A stretch of 31,482 nucleotides of DNA from NCBI GenBank assembly GCA_001839685.1, contig MLAK01000966.1, positions 1 through 31,482 on the forward strand, given 5' to 3'. Position numbers and translations under genes: made by a program. This stretch comes from Tritrichomonas foetus (Eukaryota > Parabasalia > Tritrichomonadida > Tritrichomonadidae). Below the pieces are notes generated by a model, which ran no database searches, was not told where the DNA came from, and saw nothing but the letters and a program-made list of their open reading frames with translations. Of the stretch, positions 8,599 through 16,566 are shown in pieces; within the stretch, counting starts at the first letter, position 1, and each line of letters opens with the position of its first letter.

Positions 8599-9225
8599 AT
8601 GGATATTTCCAGCACACTTCGTGTTGCTTTAGTTGTTGCTTTAATTGCAAGTGCCACCACATTTGTTGTTGCATTTTCCGCATGCGGAATTCTTGCCAGC
8701 AAAGCTCTCGCCATCCTTTATTCGATCACTCTCTTCGGTTTCGCAGGAATCAACATCTTTTTCGTATATAAAGCTCGCGGCACAGCCAACATCGTTTTCC
8801 ACACAATTCTCGTCGGTTTAATGCTTGCTGGTGGCGTTACAGGATTTGTTCGTGTCGGCAAACTTTTCACCTTAAATTCGACAGTTTCTCGCCTTCTCAT
8901 TTCCCTTTTCATCCTCCTCGGCCTTTCCGCTGCTGTTTCAGGCATTCTCCCAACTTTCATCGCAAAAATATTTAACGACATTATTCCTCAAGTTCTCGAC
9001 TCGAATTTCCTCACAATCATCCTCGGATCAATGAACATGGCCTGCTCGCTAATTTCTGCCCTCCTCATTGGAACAATCAACGTATATAATGAAAATGAAA
9101 GCCTTCGAACAACTTCGCTCTATTCAGTCATTTCTATCATTCTCAGCGCAATTGTTGGATGCATCGTTGGCGTCTTCCTTGAATTCAAGGCGGAATCGTC
9201 AGGCTATCAACCATCCCAAATCTGA
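8599..9225 (+). CDS. Small multi-spanning membrane protein (208 aa), unrecognised
   Basis: The 208-residue protein (MDISSTLRVALVVALIA...) consists of five to six hydrophobic segments, at roughly residues 8-30, 34-55, 65-85, 92-115, 133-160 and 170-195. It ends in a short hydrophilic C-terminal tail ending GYQPSQI. Small residues (A, G, S) pack the helices. Its codons are much richer in C/G at third positions (CTC, ATC, TTC, CGC, GGC) than those of neighbouring genes, which usually marks a highly expressed gene in AT-rich protists. No transporter or tetraspanin motif can be named. It is a plausible plasma- or vesicle-membrane protein specific to this lineage. The start is the first ATG of the frame; the 3' end is TGA. 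Confidence 0.75.
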   Translation: MDISSTLRVALVVALIASATTFVVAFSACGILASKALAILYSITLFGFAGINIFFVYKARGTANIVFHTILVGLMLAGGVTGFVRVGKLFTLNSTVSRLLISLFILLGLSAAVSGILPTFIAKIFNDIIPQVLDSNFLTIILGSMNMACSLISALLIGTINVYNENESLRTTSLYSVISIILSAIVGCIVGVFLEFKAESSGYQPSQI

Positions 9226-9538
9226 GCTGATATAAAATGAAGGAAAAAAAAAATGAAATGAATAAAAAAAAATTAACTGTGTTATTTTCTTCTTCTTTAT
9301 TCTCTTTTCATTTTAAGTTTTGACAATTAAAACTAGTTTTTTCAATCAATTCATGAATTTTTTTTTTTTTTTGAATTTGTGAATTCATTTTAAAATGTTA
9401 TAAAAATATTGTATTGTAAGTCCTTAATGTGTTTGGAAAATTATTTATCGATCAGCTCCACTAAGGAGATGATTAAAGTATAAATGATGTTTTTATTTTT
9501 TTGAGAGTATATTTGTCCTGTTAAATTGAAAAGACAAT
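9226..9538. other. Intergenic AT-rich spacer
   Basis: This spacer includes the A-rich 3' flank of the preceding gene (TAAAATGAAGG and then A-tracts) and a T12 run near 9360. No gene-like segment is seen. Confidence 0.4.
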
Positions 9539-9545
9539 TCACTTT
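9539..9545 (+). promoter_or_regulatory. Inr-like TCACTTT upstream of the SLC35F6-like gene
   Basis: TCACTTT matches the trichomonad initiator consensus TCA(+1)YTW and lies 33 bp before the chosen ATG (9578). It implies a leader of about 37 nt. This is a short motif in an AT-rich region, so chance matches are expected. Confidence 0.35.
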
Positions 9546-9577
9546 GAATATTTAATTGAAAATTTTGAAGAGTGAAA

Positions 9578-10750
9578 ATGATGAAAGCAAGAAAATCTAA
9601 TAAATGCCGTAAAAATTTTTCTATATGGGTCCTCTTTGGGATGGCACTTGTATCAATGGTAACACAAAAAATACTCTATATGCAAGAATCACTTGGAACT
9701 GCCGAATATGGGTATCACAGATTCTTGAAGCCGTGGTTCAAAACAACAATAATGTTTTTTTCAATGACACTATCTTTTATTGTTTACTTTTTTGAACAAT
9801 CTTTCTCAACAATTGGAGCACAAAATTTGTCAAAGAATCAAGATTTTTCATGGAAACATATATTTCTTACTGGTGTACCAGCCATTTGCGATTTACTCTC
9901 AACAATTATGTCTACTGTTTCAATGATGTATCTTGGAATTTCCATCGTAATGATACTAAATTGTTCCAAAGTGATTTTCACGGCGTTTTTATCATCGATT
10001 ATAAATAAAAAATCTATTTATGGATTTCAATGGTTTGGAATTAGTGTAATGGTTGCTGCAATTGCTATTGTTTCAATGGCAGCTTTTTTCACACCAACAT
10101 CAATTATTTCAAATCCATCTAAAATTATGATATCTGTATCAATTGTGTTAAAAATACTGTCCCAGTTGATCTTTGCAATTAAAGTTTCAATTGAAGAACA
10201 TCTAACACAAAAAATAAAAATGAATTCTTCACTTATTGTTGCGATAGAAGGGATTTGGGGATTTATAATATGTTGTTTTATTTGCTTACCCATTGTAAAT
10301 ATTATTCCTGGAAAAGAAGGTGGAGGTTTTCATGAAAATACAAAAGATACAATTATGATGATAAAAAATAGTCGAATAATCTTATTAATACTAGTGTTTG
10401 AAGTGGCTTTGTTGTTATTATTTAATATATGTTGTATGACAGTTGTTGAGACCACAGATGCTGTTATGGCTGTAATTTATGACTTATCAAGAACTGCTGT
10501 TGTATGGATGGTTCAAATCATCATATTCTATATATTTCAAGGAACTGTAAATGATCAATATAAAGCAATTGGTGAAAAATGGACAAAATGGTCATGGATA
10601 CAGTTATTTGGGTTTTTGTTTCTATCTACAGGTATTCTCATTTACAAAGGTGCATTCACTTTGAAATGTTTTGATTATTCTAGAATATCTATTAATAATA
10701 CTACATATCAACAGTTGGAAACTTTCGATCCAAAAGAAAATCAACAATAA
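9578..10750 (+). CDS. SLC35F6-like drug/metabolite (nucleotide-sugar-type) transporter
   Basis: The first ATG is 9578 (the open frame extends to a GTG at 9572, unlikely in a eukaryote), giving 390 residues with about ten hydrophobic segments. The pattern matches the SLC35F6 / CRT-like branch of the drug/metabolite transporter superfamily. It has VPAICDLLSTIMSTVSMMYL (family form PAxCDxxGTxxMYxxL), then a helix with two small/polar residues, QWFGISVMVAAIAIV, QLIFAIKVSIEEHLTQK (family form QxxxAxQxxxEExxxxK), a short acidic EG motif (VAIEGIWGF), and a final segment pair after DLSRTAVVWMVQ. SLC35F6 relatives sit in lysosomal or other endomembranes and their substrates are poorly known. Family assignment is from recalled motifs; substrate is not inferable. 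A cytosolic basic N-terminus (KARKSNKCRKNF) precedes the first helix. Confidence 0.8.
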   Translation: MMKARKSNKCRKNFSIWVLFGMALVSMVTQKILYMQESLGTAEYGYHRFLKPWFKTTIMFFSMTLSFIVYFFEQSFSTIGAQNLSKNQDFSWKHIFLTGVPAICDLLSTIMSTVSMMYLGISIVMILNCSKVIFTAFLSSIINKKSIYGFQWFGISVMVAAIAIVSMAAFFTPTSIISNPSKIMISVSIVLKILSQLIFAIKVSIEEHLTQKIKMNSSLIVAIEGIWGFIICCFICLPIVNIIPGKEGGGFHENTKDTIMMIKNSRIILLILVFEVALLLLFNICCMTVVETTDAVMAVIYDLSRTAVVWMVQIIIFYIFQGTVNDQYKAIGEKWTKWSWIQLFGFLFLSTGILIYKGAFTLKCFDYSRISINNTTYQQLETFDPKENQQ

Positions 10751-11208
10751 TATAGAGTTATGAGTAAAATATTAATATTTCGTATCGCTTTAACGAGACT
10801 ATTACTTCTATTTTTATTATCTTACCAATTTTTCATGATGATTCAAACAAATGATAATTATCAGGAACATGGTTACGAATTAGACATTTTTATATATTCC
10901 TAATATGTTCATCATAGTTTCATAAAAGTCAAGAGAAAAATATTAATTGCGTGTTTGGAAGAAACATTTCTCTTTTTATGTATATTCGTGTCATATGACA
11001 GAGTTCCATTCATTTTTCAAAGTTATTAAAGCATTGAATTCAATTGAGAGATAACGAATCAATAATGAAGCCGTGATTTTTATTTCATTCTCAAATGCTT
11101 ATGTATTTGTTTTTGATAATTGTCATGATTCAGAAATGTAATTAATGTCAAATTTTAACTTTTTCATGATGAATACATTATTTTTTCAGTTCATATTCTT
11201 TAGATTTC
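10751..11208. other. Intergenic, no gene recognised
   Basis: This is about 460 bp of AT-rich DNA. The end contains an open frame with a hydrophobic stretch (FFMMNTLFFQFIFF, from about 11163) in a different frame from the surface-protein gene. It could be a frameshifted original signal peptide, but chance is as likely. Confidence 0.35.
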
Positions 11209-11571
11209 ATGCTTTATTCCGTGTTTTTAATTTGCTACCTGAAACCCATATCAAATCCAAAGGTTCTCATGGAAGGAGTACCAAAGTTTATAGAAATGCA
11301 AAGAGGAAGGCCTACATCTTTATTTGGAGACCGAAAAGGGAAATATGAATTGTTAGACAATAGTCAATTTGAAGATGATTCGAATACAAATCGAATATAC
11401 ACCGAATCAATCATCGAAATATCCATGTGTACATTTACCAAATGTAATGCTTTAGGAAGTGGTTATTATAGAGGCTCTGGTGGTGCTATTTTTTGTGAGA
11501 AATCACAACTCTATATACATTCTGAGTCTGCTTTTATTCAAAATCAAGCTATTATTGGTGGAGCAATTTAG
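11209..11571 (+). CDS. Pmp-like surface protein, 5' part before an in-frame TAG (120 aa)
   Basis: The frame starts at ATG 11209 with a short hydrophobic stretch (MLYSVFLICYL), possibly a weak signal peptide, and ends at TAG 11569-11571. It contains SMCTFTKCNALGSGYYRGSG followed by GAIF (residues ~70-94) and IGGAI just before the stop. The GGA(I/L/V) motif and alternating beta-strand pattern are those of right-handed beta-helix proteins similar to chlamydial polymorphic membrane proteins, a large adhesin-like surface family in trichomonads. The following 37 codons and the 416-codon frame from 11683 are in the same frame, so this is the N-terminal part of one 574-codon gene interrupted once. 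The TAG can arise from CAG by one C-to-T change. Confidence 0.65.
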   Translation: MLYSVFLICYLKPISNPKVLMEGVPKFIEMQRGRPTSLFGDRKGKYELLDNSQFEDDSNTNRIYTESIIEISMCTFTKCNALGSGYYRGSGGAIFCEKSQLYIHSESAFIQNQAIIGGAI

Positions 11572-12933
11572 ATCATTGATGGTGATTGTCGAATTGAAGG
11601 ATCAAGTCAAAATCTCCAAATTATATTTCAAGATAATGCAGCTTATTATCTTGGAGGCGCTATTTTTGTAAATGGACAAAAAATGAACTATGTTTCTGGA
11701 GAATATGAAAGAGCTCATTATTTTCAGATTGAACATACTTCCTTTTCATGTAATCATGCACATGAATTTGGTGGTTCATTATTTTTATTTGGGGTTTCTG
11801 ATTCTTGGATTGACCATAGTATTTTTGAAAATAATAGTGCAATAGAATCAGGTGGTGCTATTGGATTCTATGAATGCGATGGAATGTTTTTATTTTCTTG
11901 TACTTTTATATCGAATGCATGTTGTGATCGACAATTTTTTAAAAATGAATTATTATATGATAAAACAAATCATGTATTTAATAAAAAAATTCATGCAAAG
12001 GGTGGTGGAGCAATAGTTGTTTGTAATACCGAAATATCTAGAAACAATCTTGAACAGAAACCAGATTATAGAACAACAGTAATTTTTGCTACAGAAAGAT
12101 GCTTTTTTATCAATAATAATTGTGAACGACAAAGTAGTAAAGAGGCATTTACTAAAGGTTTTGATATTAGATTTAAAGGTGAAATTACATTTCAATCATA
12201 TGAAGATAGATTTGTTAATGAGCAATCATTATCAATTGTAGGTTACAATAACGAAACATTTCATCGACATCAAACCCTATTTTACAACCCGAATATTGAT
12301 AGAGATTGGGATAATTTTACAAATGAGTCAAATATTAACTTTTATCAATTCACAGATAAAATAGAACCAATGAAAAATGTTTTCATTAATTATAATATCA
12401 ATGATTATTCATGGAATCCAACATCAGCATTTACTGAAAATGTGCCAATAATACATGATAATGTTGATGATATTATCACAGAAGATAATGAACTTCCTGA
12501 TCTTCCAACAAATAATTTTCAAACGAAACTTCCTGAAAGAACAACAAAAAGCTATGCACCAGATAAAACTTTAATTCCATCAGAATTGAAAGTTCCATCT
12601 TATTCAAGAACAATTGCATTAATTCCTGGATTATATGTCGATGATGACTCAGATGATTCATCCAATAAAAATAAAATATCAACAGGAACAATAATTGGAA
12701 TAGCAGTTGGAGCAGCAGCTTTATTAGTGATTATTGTTCTCATCATTTTCTATGCTCTCAGAAAAGCATATACTATGCATTCTTCAATTGAAATGGATCC
12801 TGAAAATGCTACAATGGAAACATCAACTGGATCTGCAATGACTGAAAATAATCCACTCTATCAGAAAGGAAATGATGATCCATTCCGAGAGGATTTCACA
12901 GAAGAAGTTCACCATGAGTTGAAAAAGAAATAA
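11572..12933 (+). CDS. Pmp-like surface protein, main part with TM helix and NPLY tail
   Basis: This is the in-frame continuation after the TAG. The first downstream ATG is 11683 (416 codons to TAA 12931-12933), but codons 11572-11682 are also protein-like (DGDCRIEGSSQNLQIIF; YYLGGAIF). Motifs LGGAIF, FGGSLF, SGGAIG and GGGAIV repeat with CxF pairs, as in a parallel beta-helix ectodomain. An acidic, Pro/Thr-rich stalk follows. A membrane helix (IGIAVGAAALLVIIVLIIFY, about residues 496-518 counting from 11209) and a ~55-residue cytosolic tail with NPLY (residues 548-551), a typical NPxY internalisation-type motif, close the protein. This architecture (ectodomain, one helix, NPxY tail) fits a trichomonad surface receptor or adhesin. 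TAAA overlaps the stop codon, the usual trichomonad polyadenylation signal. Confidence 0.75.
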   Translation: MIDGDCRIEGSSQNLQIIFQDNAAYYLGGAIFVNGQKMNYVSGEYERAHYFQIEHTSFSCNHAHEFGGSLFLFGVSDSWIDHSIFENNSAIESGGAIGFYECDGMFLFSCTFISNACCDRQFFKNELLYDKTNHVFNKKIHAKGGGAIVVCNTEISRNNLEQKPDYRTTVIFATERCFFINNNCERQSSKEAFTKGFDIRFKGEITFQSYEDRFVNEQSLSIVGYNNETFHRHQTLFYNPNIDRDWDNFTNESNINFYQFTDKIEPMKNVFINYNINDYSWNPTSAFTENVPIIHDNVDDIITEDNELPDLPTNNFQTKLPERTTKSYAPDKTLIPSELKVPSYSRTIALIPGLYVDDDSDDSSNKNKISTGTIIGIAVGAAALLVIIVLIIFYALRKAYTMHSSIEMDPENATMETSTGSAMTENNPLYQKGNDDPFREDFTEEVHHELKKK

Positions 12934-13053
12934 ATTCAAGCAAATATAAACAAATGTATCGACATTTTTTGTTGAGACAAATCGGAAATTAAAAAATATT
13001 GAAGAAATCATTTCTAAAGAGTGTCAATAAAAATTACATTTTGGAATAATTAT

Positions 13054-13989
13054 TTATACATTTAAACAAGATTTAAAATATCTTGATATCACAAAACTTT
13101 CGATATTGATTATTCAAATTTGGGAAATGAAACATTCTTTTGACAAAAAAACAATTCTGACTCGAATCAAAATTGTTTAAAAGAAAATTTGTTCACATTA
13201 ATTCAATTACCAAATATAATCGGTGATCGGAACCAACGAGTTATCCTTATTAAAAAAACTATTTTCTAATTTCTGAGGTCAATTTCTTAATGACAACTAA
13301 AAATGATATTGAAATCGCATGAAATACCTGTTTTTAGTGAAATATCTAATATTTCATTGGACAAAAATATATAAGGCTGTATACTAAAGTCGAAACCATG
13401 TTTTGAGCATGAATTTTATATCCCCAGTGGATGAAAATCTTTTCACTTTTTTTTGTTTTCCTGTCCAAGTAAAAATTGTAATCGATCTTCCTAAGTTAAA
13501 ACCTTCCAACTCTTTTAAAATGATGTCCATGATTAAAGCAATAATCTAGTTTTTTGGAAAAAAAAAATAGAAAATGACCATCAAGAAACAACATGAAACT
13601 TAATTCTTTAATTTCATGAGTCCGTCTTTCGATACATGAAAGAGAAGGAGAAAGTGATCTGAATCGTTCTCAATATTTTTCAATTGTTCAGAAAATCACA
13701 TCACTATTCATTCAATTTTTTTGGAGTTTACATTCTCACAAAAAAAATCACTCTGAATCACACATTCAAAATTGAATTGATGGATGTGGCTCAGAAAATT
13801 CTAATAACATTCTTTTTTTAGATTTCGTTTCATCCCTGAGGTTAAAAACCTTTAAATCCTAAATATAAAAGAAACATCCATTTAGGTAATTTATGGAATT
13901 CATATTTTCCTCACGTGAGTGATTCTATTCCTATCCGATGGGCCAATGTGAAAGTATTTCTTGAATTCATTCGATAATTGTTGATTCAT
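13054..13989 (-). pseudogene. Probable single-frame decayed gene, 312 codons with 17 internal stops
   Basis: One frame from ATG (13989-13987, MNQQLSNEFKKYFHIGPSDR) to TAA (13056-13054) reads as protein-like segments separated by stops at codons 30, 33, 36, 46, 63, 94, 98, 130, 148, 202, 212, 231, 237, 261, 264, 271 and 292. The best pieces are codons 1-29, 64-93, 99-129 and 149-201 (from an internal Met: MDIILKELEGFNLGRSITIF then TWTGKQKKVKRFSSTGD). Stop density is lower than expected by chance for this base composition, but only moderately, so the claim rests on composition and on the pieces sharing one frame. The product is unknown. It lies between the convergent end of the surface-protein gene and the MFS gene promoter. 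Confidence 0.38.
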
Positions 13990-14324
13990 TTTAAAAGATA
14001 TCGTCTATCAGAAAAATATTTTCACTGAACTTAATACAATATATAAATTATATATCCAGTTTTTCCAAACCCGCACTTTGATTTTCAATGGTATATGGTT
14101 TGAACTTTTTAAATGATATTAAATTAAACCTTCTGAAATTTGATTTAAAAAGTATATTCATGATTATTATTTATGTATACATTTTTTCTCTGAAAATCCT
14201 ATTCAACTTTGTCGATTTGTTAGAAAATCAATATAAAAAATATGGAAAAGTTTCAAAAGTGGTAATAAATTTTTGTGAACTATTTCTTTCAACACAATTC
14301 ATTGCTCCAAAAATTATTGTTACT
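13990..14324. other. AT-rich region upstream of the MFS gene, no gene accepted
   Basis: An 89-codon plus-strand frame exists here (from 14088) but is F/I/K/N-rich, overlaps the transporter start in another frame and looks non-coding. I see no other structure. Confidence 0.4.
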
Positions 14325-14331
14325 TCACTTT
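14325..14331 (+). promoter_or_regulatory. Inr-like TCACTTT upstream of the MFS transporter
   Basis: TCACTTT matches the trichomonad initiator TCA(+1)YTW. The putative +1 A (14327) lies 17 nt before ATG 14344. This is the usual leader length in trichomonads, and it supports starting the protein at 14344 rather than at the upstream in-frame ATG 14275. Confidence 0.5.
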
Positions 14332-14343
14332 TTTTCTACAGAT

Positions 14344-15741
14344 ATGGGAATCTTTAAACGTGGTAAAAATTGGGTCCCCTTAAATCAGAGAGAGCGCGTT
14401 AATCCTCTCTGGATCGCTGCAATCGCTGCCAACCAACTTACAGCTTTCTTCGTTTACACACCAATCAACATTCTCACAAATCCAATGTGTCAGAAACTTG
14501 AACTTTCAACAGTCGCCACATCATGGGTTTTACTTATTGGTTCATTTGTCGGAATTCTCGTTCCACCATTCATTGCTAACTGGTCCGATACCACCACACT
14601 CAAATTTGGTCGTCGTCGTCCATGGATTCTTGGCGGTTGTGCTGCTACAGTTGTTGGTCTTATGTTTATTGTTTTCTGTGAGAATTTATCCAAGGATCGC
14701 AATGGTAAAATTACTGTTTTCATTTTCGGTGTTATTTTGGCTTTCTCTGGTGCAAACATCATTGAATGTCCAGGAAGAACAATGTGCTCTGATCTTGTTC
14801 CAGCCTCCCAACAAGTTTTAGTGTCCAACATCTGCATGACATTCAATGCTCTTGCTGGTGTCATTTCCAACTTAATTGGTGCCCTCGAACTTTACAAATA
14901 CACATCACTTGGTAACGAGAACTTGGTTATTCTTGTTTCATGCATCATTGGATTTGTTGCCCTTTGTGTTTCTGTCATTTCTGCACCAGAAGAACGTCTT
15001 TCTGAGAAGCCAGAAGTTGTCAATCCATTCCTTCTCATTGCTCGTTCATTCAAATTCTATGACAAATACCTTTACATGCTTGCTTGCGCTTTTGCTTGCT
15101 TCCAGCTTGCAGCCACACAATTTGTCGTCCAGAGCGCAAACTACATCGCTGTCAAAGTTTTCCATGGTTCAGCAACAGATCCAATTGGTGGAAACTACGA
15201 CAAAGGCATTTCATTTGCTATGACACTTTCTCTCATCCAAACAATCATCCAATTTCTTTATTCATTCCTGAACACATGGGTCATCAAGGTTATCGGTCTC
15301 AAATGGACTTGGGTCATCGGAATGTCAACTTGCGCAATTGCAGATATTCTTTTCTTCTTCGTCATGCCAAAATGGTGCTATCTTATTCCATATGCATGCA
15401 TTGCCATCACACAAGTTGTTTCAATGTCCGTACCATTCGCCGTTATTGCACTTGTTACACCATCAGACAGACTTGCTGGAGTTATCTCCGTATTAAACTT
15501 CTTCTTGAACATTGGAGGCCTTCTTGCCCACTTCGGTCTCACAATGGGTCTCGGTTCTGTCAAGAAGTTCCAAGAAGACACTGGTTTACTTATCGGTGTT
15601 ACTTTTGTTTTTGCTCTCCTTGGGGCTCTTCTTGGCTGGTGCGGAATTACAATCGATGCTAACAAGATCGTCAAGGAAGAGGATTCAGCTGATGAAGCTA
15701 AATATTCCGATTCCAGCGACGAAAAACCAGATTCTCTTTAA
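14344..15741 (+). CDS. SLC45 / sucrose-transporter-like MFS carrier (465 aa)
   Basis: From ATG 14344 (MGIFKRGKNWVPLNQRERVN) the protein has 465 residues and about twelve membrane segments. The loop after helix 2 carries SDTTTLKFGRRRPWILGG (residues ~81-98, RRR at 90-92). This corresponds to the SDxxxxRFGRRRPF signature of the glycoside-pentoside-hexuronide / SUC-SLC45 branch of the major facilitator superfamily. A long central loop follows helix 6 (APEERLSEKPEVVNPF), and the C-terminus is an acidic, Ser-rich cytosolic tail (EEDSADEAKYSDSSDEKPDS). Family members are proton-coupled sugar transporters, so sugar uptake at the plasma membrane or lysosome is likely; the substrate is not inferable. 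Codon use is C-ending and well optimised, suggesting strong expression. An upstream in-frame ATG at 14275 adds 23 non-conserved residues and is rejected. Stop TAA overlaps TAAA. Confidence 0.85.
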   Translation: MGIFKRGKNWVPLNQRERVNPLWIAAIAANQLTAFFVYTPINILTNPMCQKLELSTVATSWVLLIGSFVGILVPPFIANWSDTTTLKFGRRRPWILGGCAATVVGLMFIVFCENLSKDRNGKITVFIFGVILAFSGANIIECPGRTMCSDLVPASQQVLVSNICMTFNALAGVISNLIGALELYKYTSLGNENLVILVSCIIGFVALCVSVISAPEERLSEKPEVVNPFLLIARSFKFYDKYLYMLACAFACFQLAATQFVVQSANYIAVKVFHGSATDPIGGNYDKGISFAMTLSLIQTIIQFLYSFLNTWVIKVIGLKWTWVIGMSTCAIADILFFFVMPKWCYLIPYACIAITQVVSMSVPFAVIALVTPSDRLAGVISVLNFFLNIGGLLAHFGLTMGLGSVKKFQEDTGLLIGVTFVFALLGALLGWCGITIDANKIVKEEDSADEAKYSDSSDEKPDSL

Positions 15742-15905
15742 AATAGTCCTATTAAATTTTAATGGAATAATACTAAGTGGAAATTTTTTTTTGTTTCTTT
15801 TTCTCCTTTTTGTATTTTTTTATCATTCTTTTTCCCTCTTCTTTAGTTTAACAAAATATAAGGTTTTTGTTATTATCTTAGTATCGTGATTTTTTGAAAA
15901 GAACA

Positions 15906-16364
15906 GATTTCAAAGTAAAATTAGAAGTTATTTCTGATATGAATTTATATGATGAAGAAATAATTCGAAAAAGACATCTTATCAATATGTTATTCCGTTT
16001 TTTTTACAGAAATATTATTGATCACTTTGTGAATCTATCAAAATCAAAATTCAGAATCTATCATTTCTAGCTTTAATGATATAAAATACATCTATTTAAC
16101 AAGAATTGAATTCTTTATAAAATGTGATTCATATGATGAACTGTATCAAATTTGATCCATCAAAGATTGATGAAGAAGCAACTCTGAATAAATTTTGAAC
16201 CTATCGATGAATATAACCATCTTATGTCAAAACAAATGGCCGAAAATCTTTCTGCATCAAAAAACATTCCTTGAGATGAAAAATTGCTGTTCTTTTATAC
16301 ATTTCCTTCATCTTCAAAAAGTATCAACTATCTTTATGAATTATTCAAAATATCTAGATCATAG
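15906..16364 (+). pseudogene. Decayed gene with at least three frameshifts, family unknown
   Basis: Four consecutive pieces read as one protein if the frame is switched. They are DFKVKLEVISDMNLYDEEII and on to KSKFRIYHF (frame of 15906); SSFNDIKYIYLTRIEFFIKC then DSYDELYQI (second frame, from 16066); FDPSKIDEEATLNKF (third frame); and FEPIDEYNHLMSKQMAENLS through KNIP, a TGA, then DEKLLFFYTFPSSSKSINYL and YELFKISRS up to TAG 16362-16364 (first frame again, from 16194). The pieces abut or overlap with no gap and have normal protein composition, so a mutated former gene is the best reading. It shares strand with the MFS gene and the VWA-UEV gene on either side. No intact start codon is evident; the 5' end may be lost. 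Confidence 0.55.
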
Positions 16365-16559
16365 GTTTCCATTTTTTCAATTGATTACATAAGACATATG
16401 GTTATATTTAATTAATGTCGAACATTGAAAATATGACAACTATTTAATTTGACATTTTCTATACTTTATTTCGAAAACGGCAAAGGTGGAAAAAATAATT
16501 TGACAATTTATGGCGGATTTACAGGTCAAATAATCACATCATAATATTTGACATTTTTT

Positions 16560-16565
16560 TCATTT
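16560..16565 (+). promoter_or_regulatory. Inr-like TCATTT directly before the VWA-UEV gene
   Basis: TCATTTC immediately precedes ATG 16567. It matches the TCAYTW initiator and would give a leader of about 5 nt, within the range known for trichomonads. Confidence 0.45.
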
Positions 16566-16566
16566 C

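Noticed and set aside
11145..11348. 67-codon frame with a hydrophobic N-terminus overlapping the surface-protein start
   Set aside because: Its downstream part is basic shadow sequence of the Pmp-like gene; only a lost signal peptide by frameshift would rescue it, which I cannot support.
14275..14343. Upstream ATG extending the MFS protein by 23 residues
   Set aside because: The Inr-like TCACTTT at 14325-14331 lies inside the extension, and the conserved protein starts at 14344.
14088..14357. 89-codon plus-strand frame before the MFS gene
   Set aside because: It is F/I/K/N-rich, has no family features and overlaps the transporter start in a different frame.
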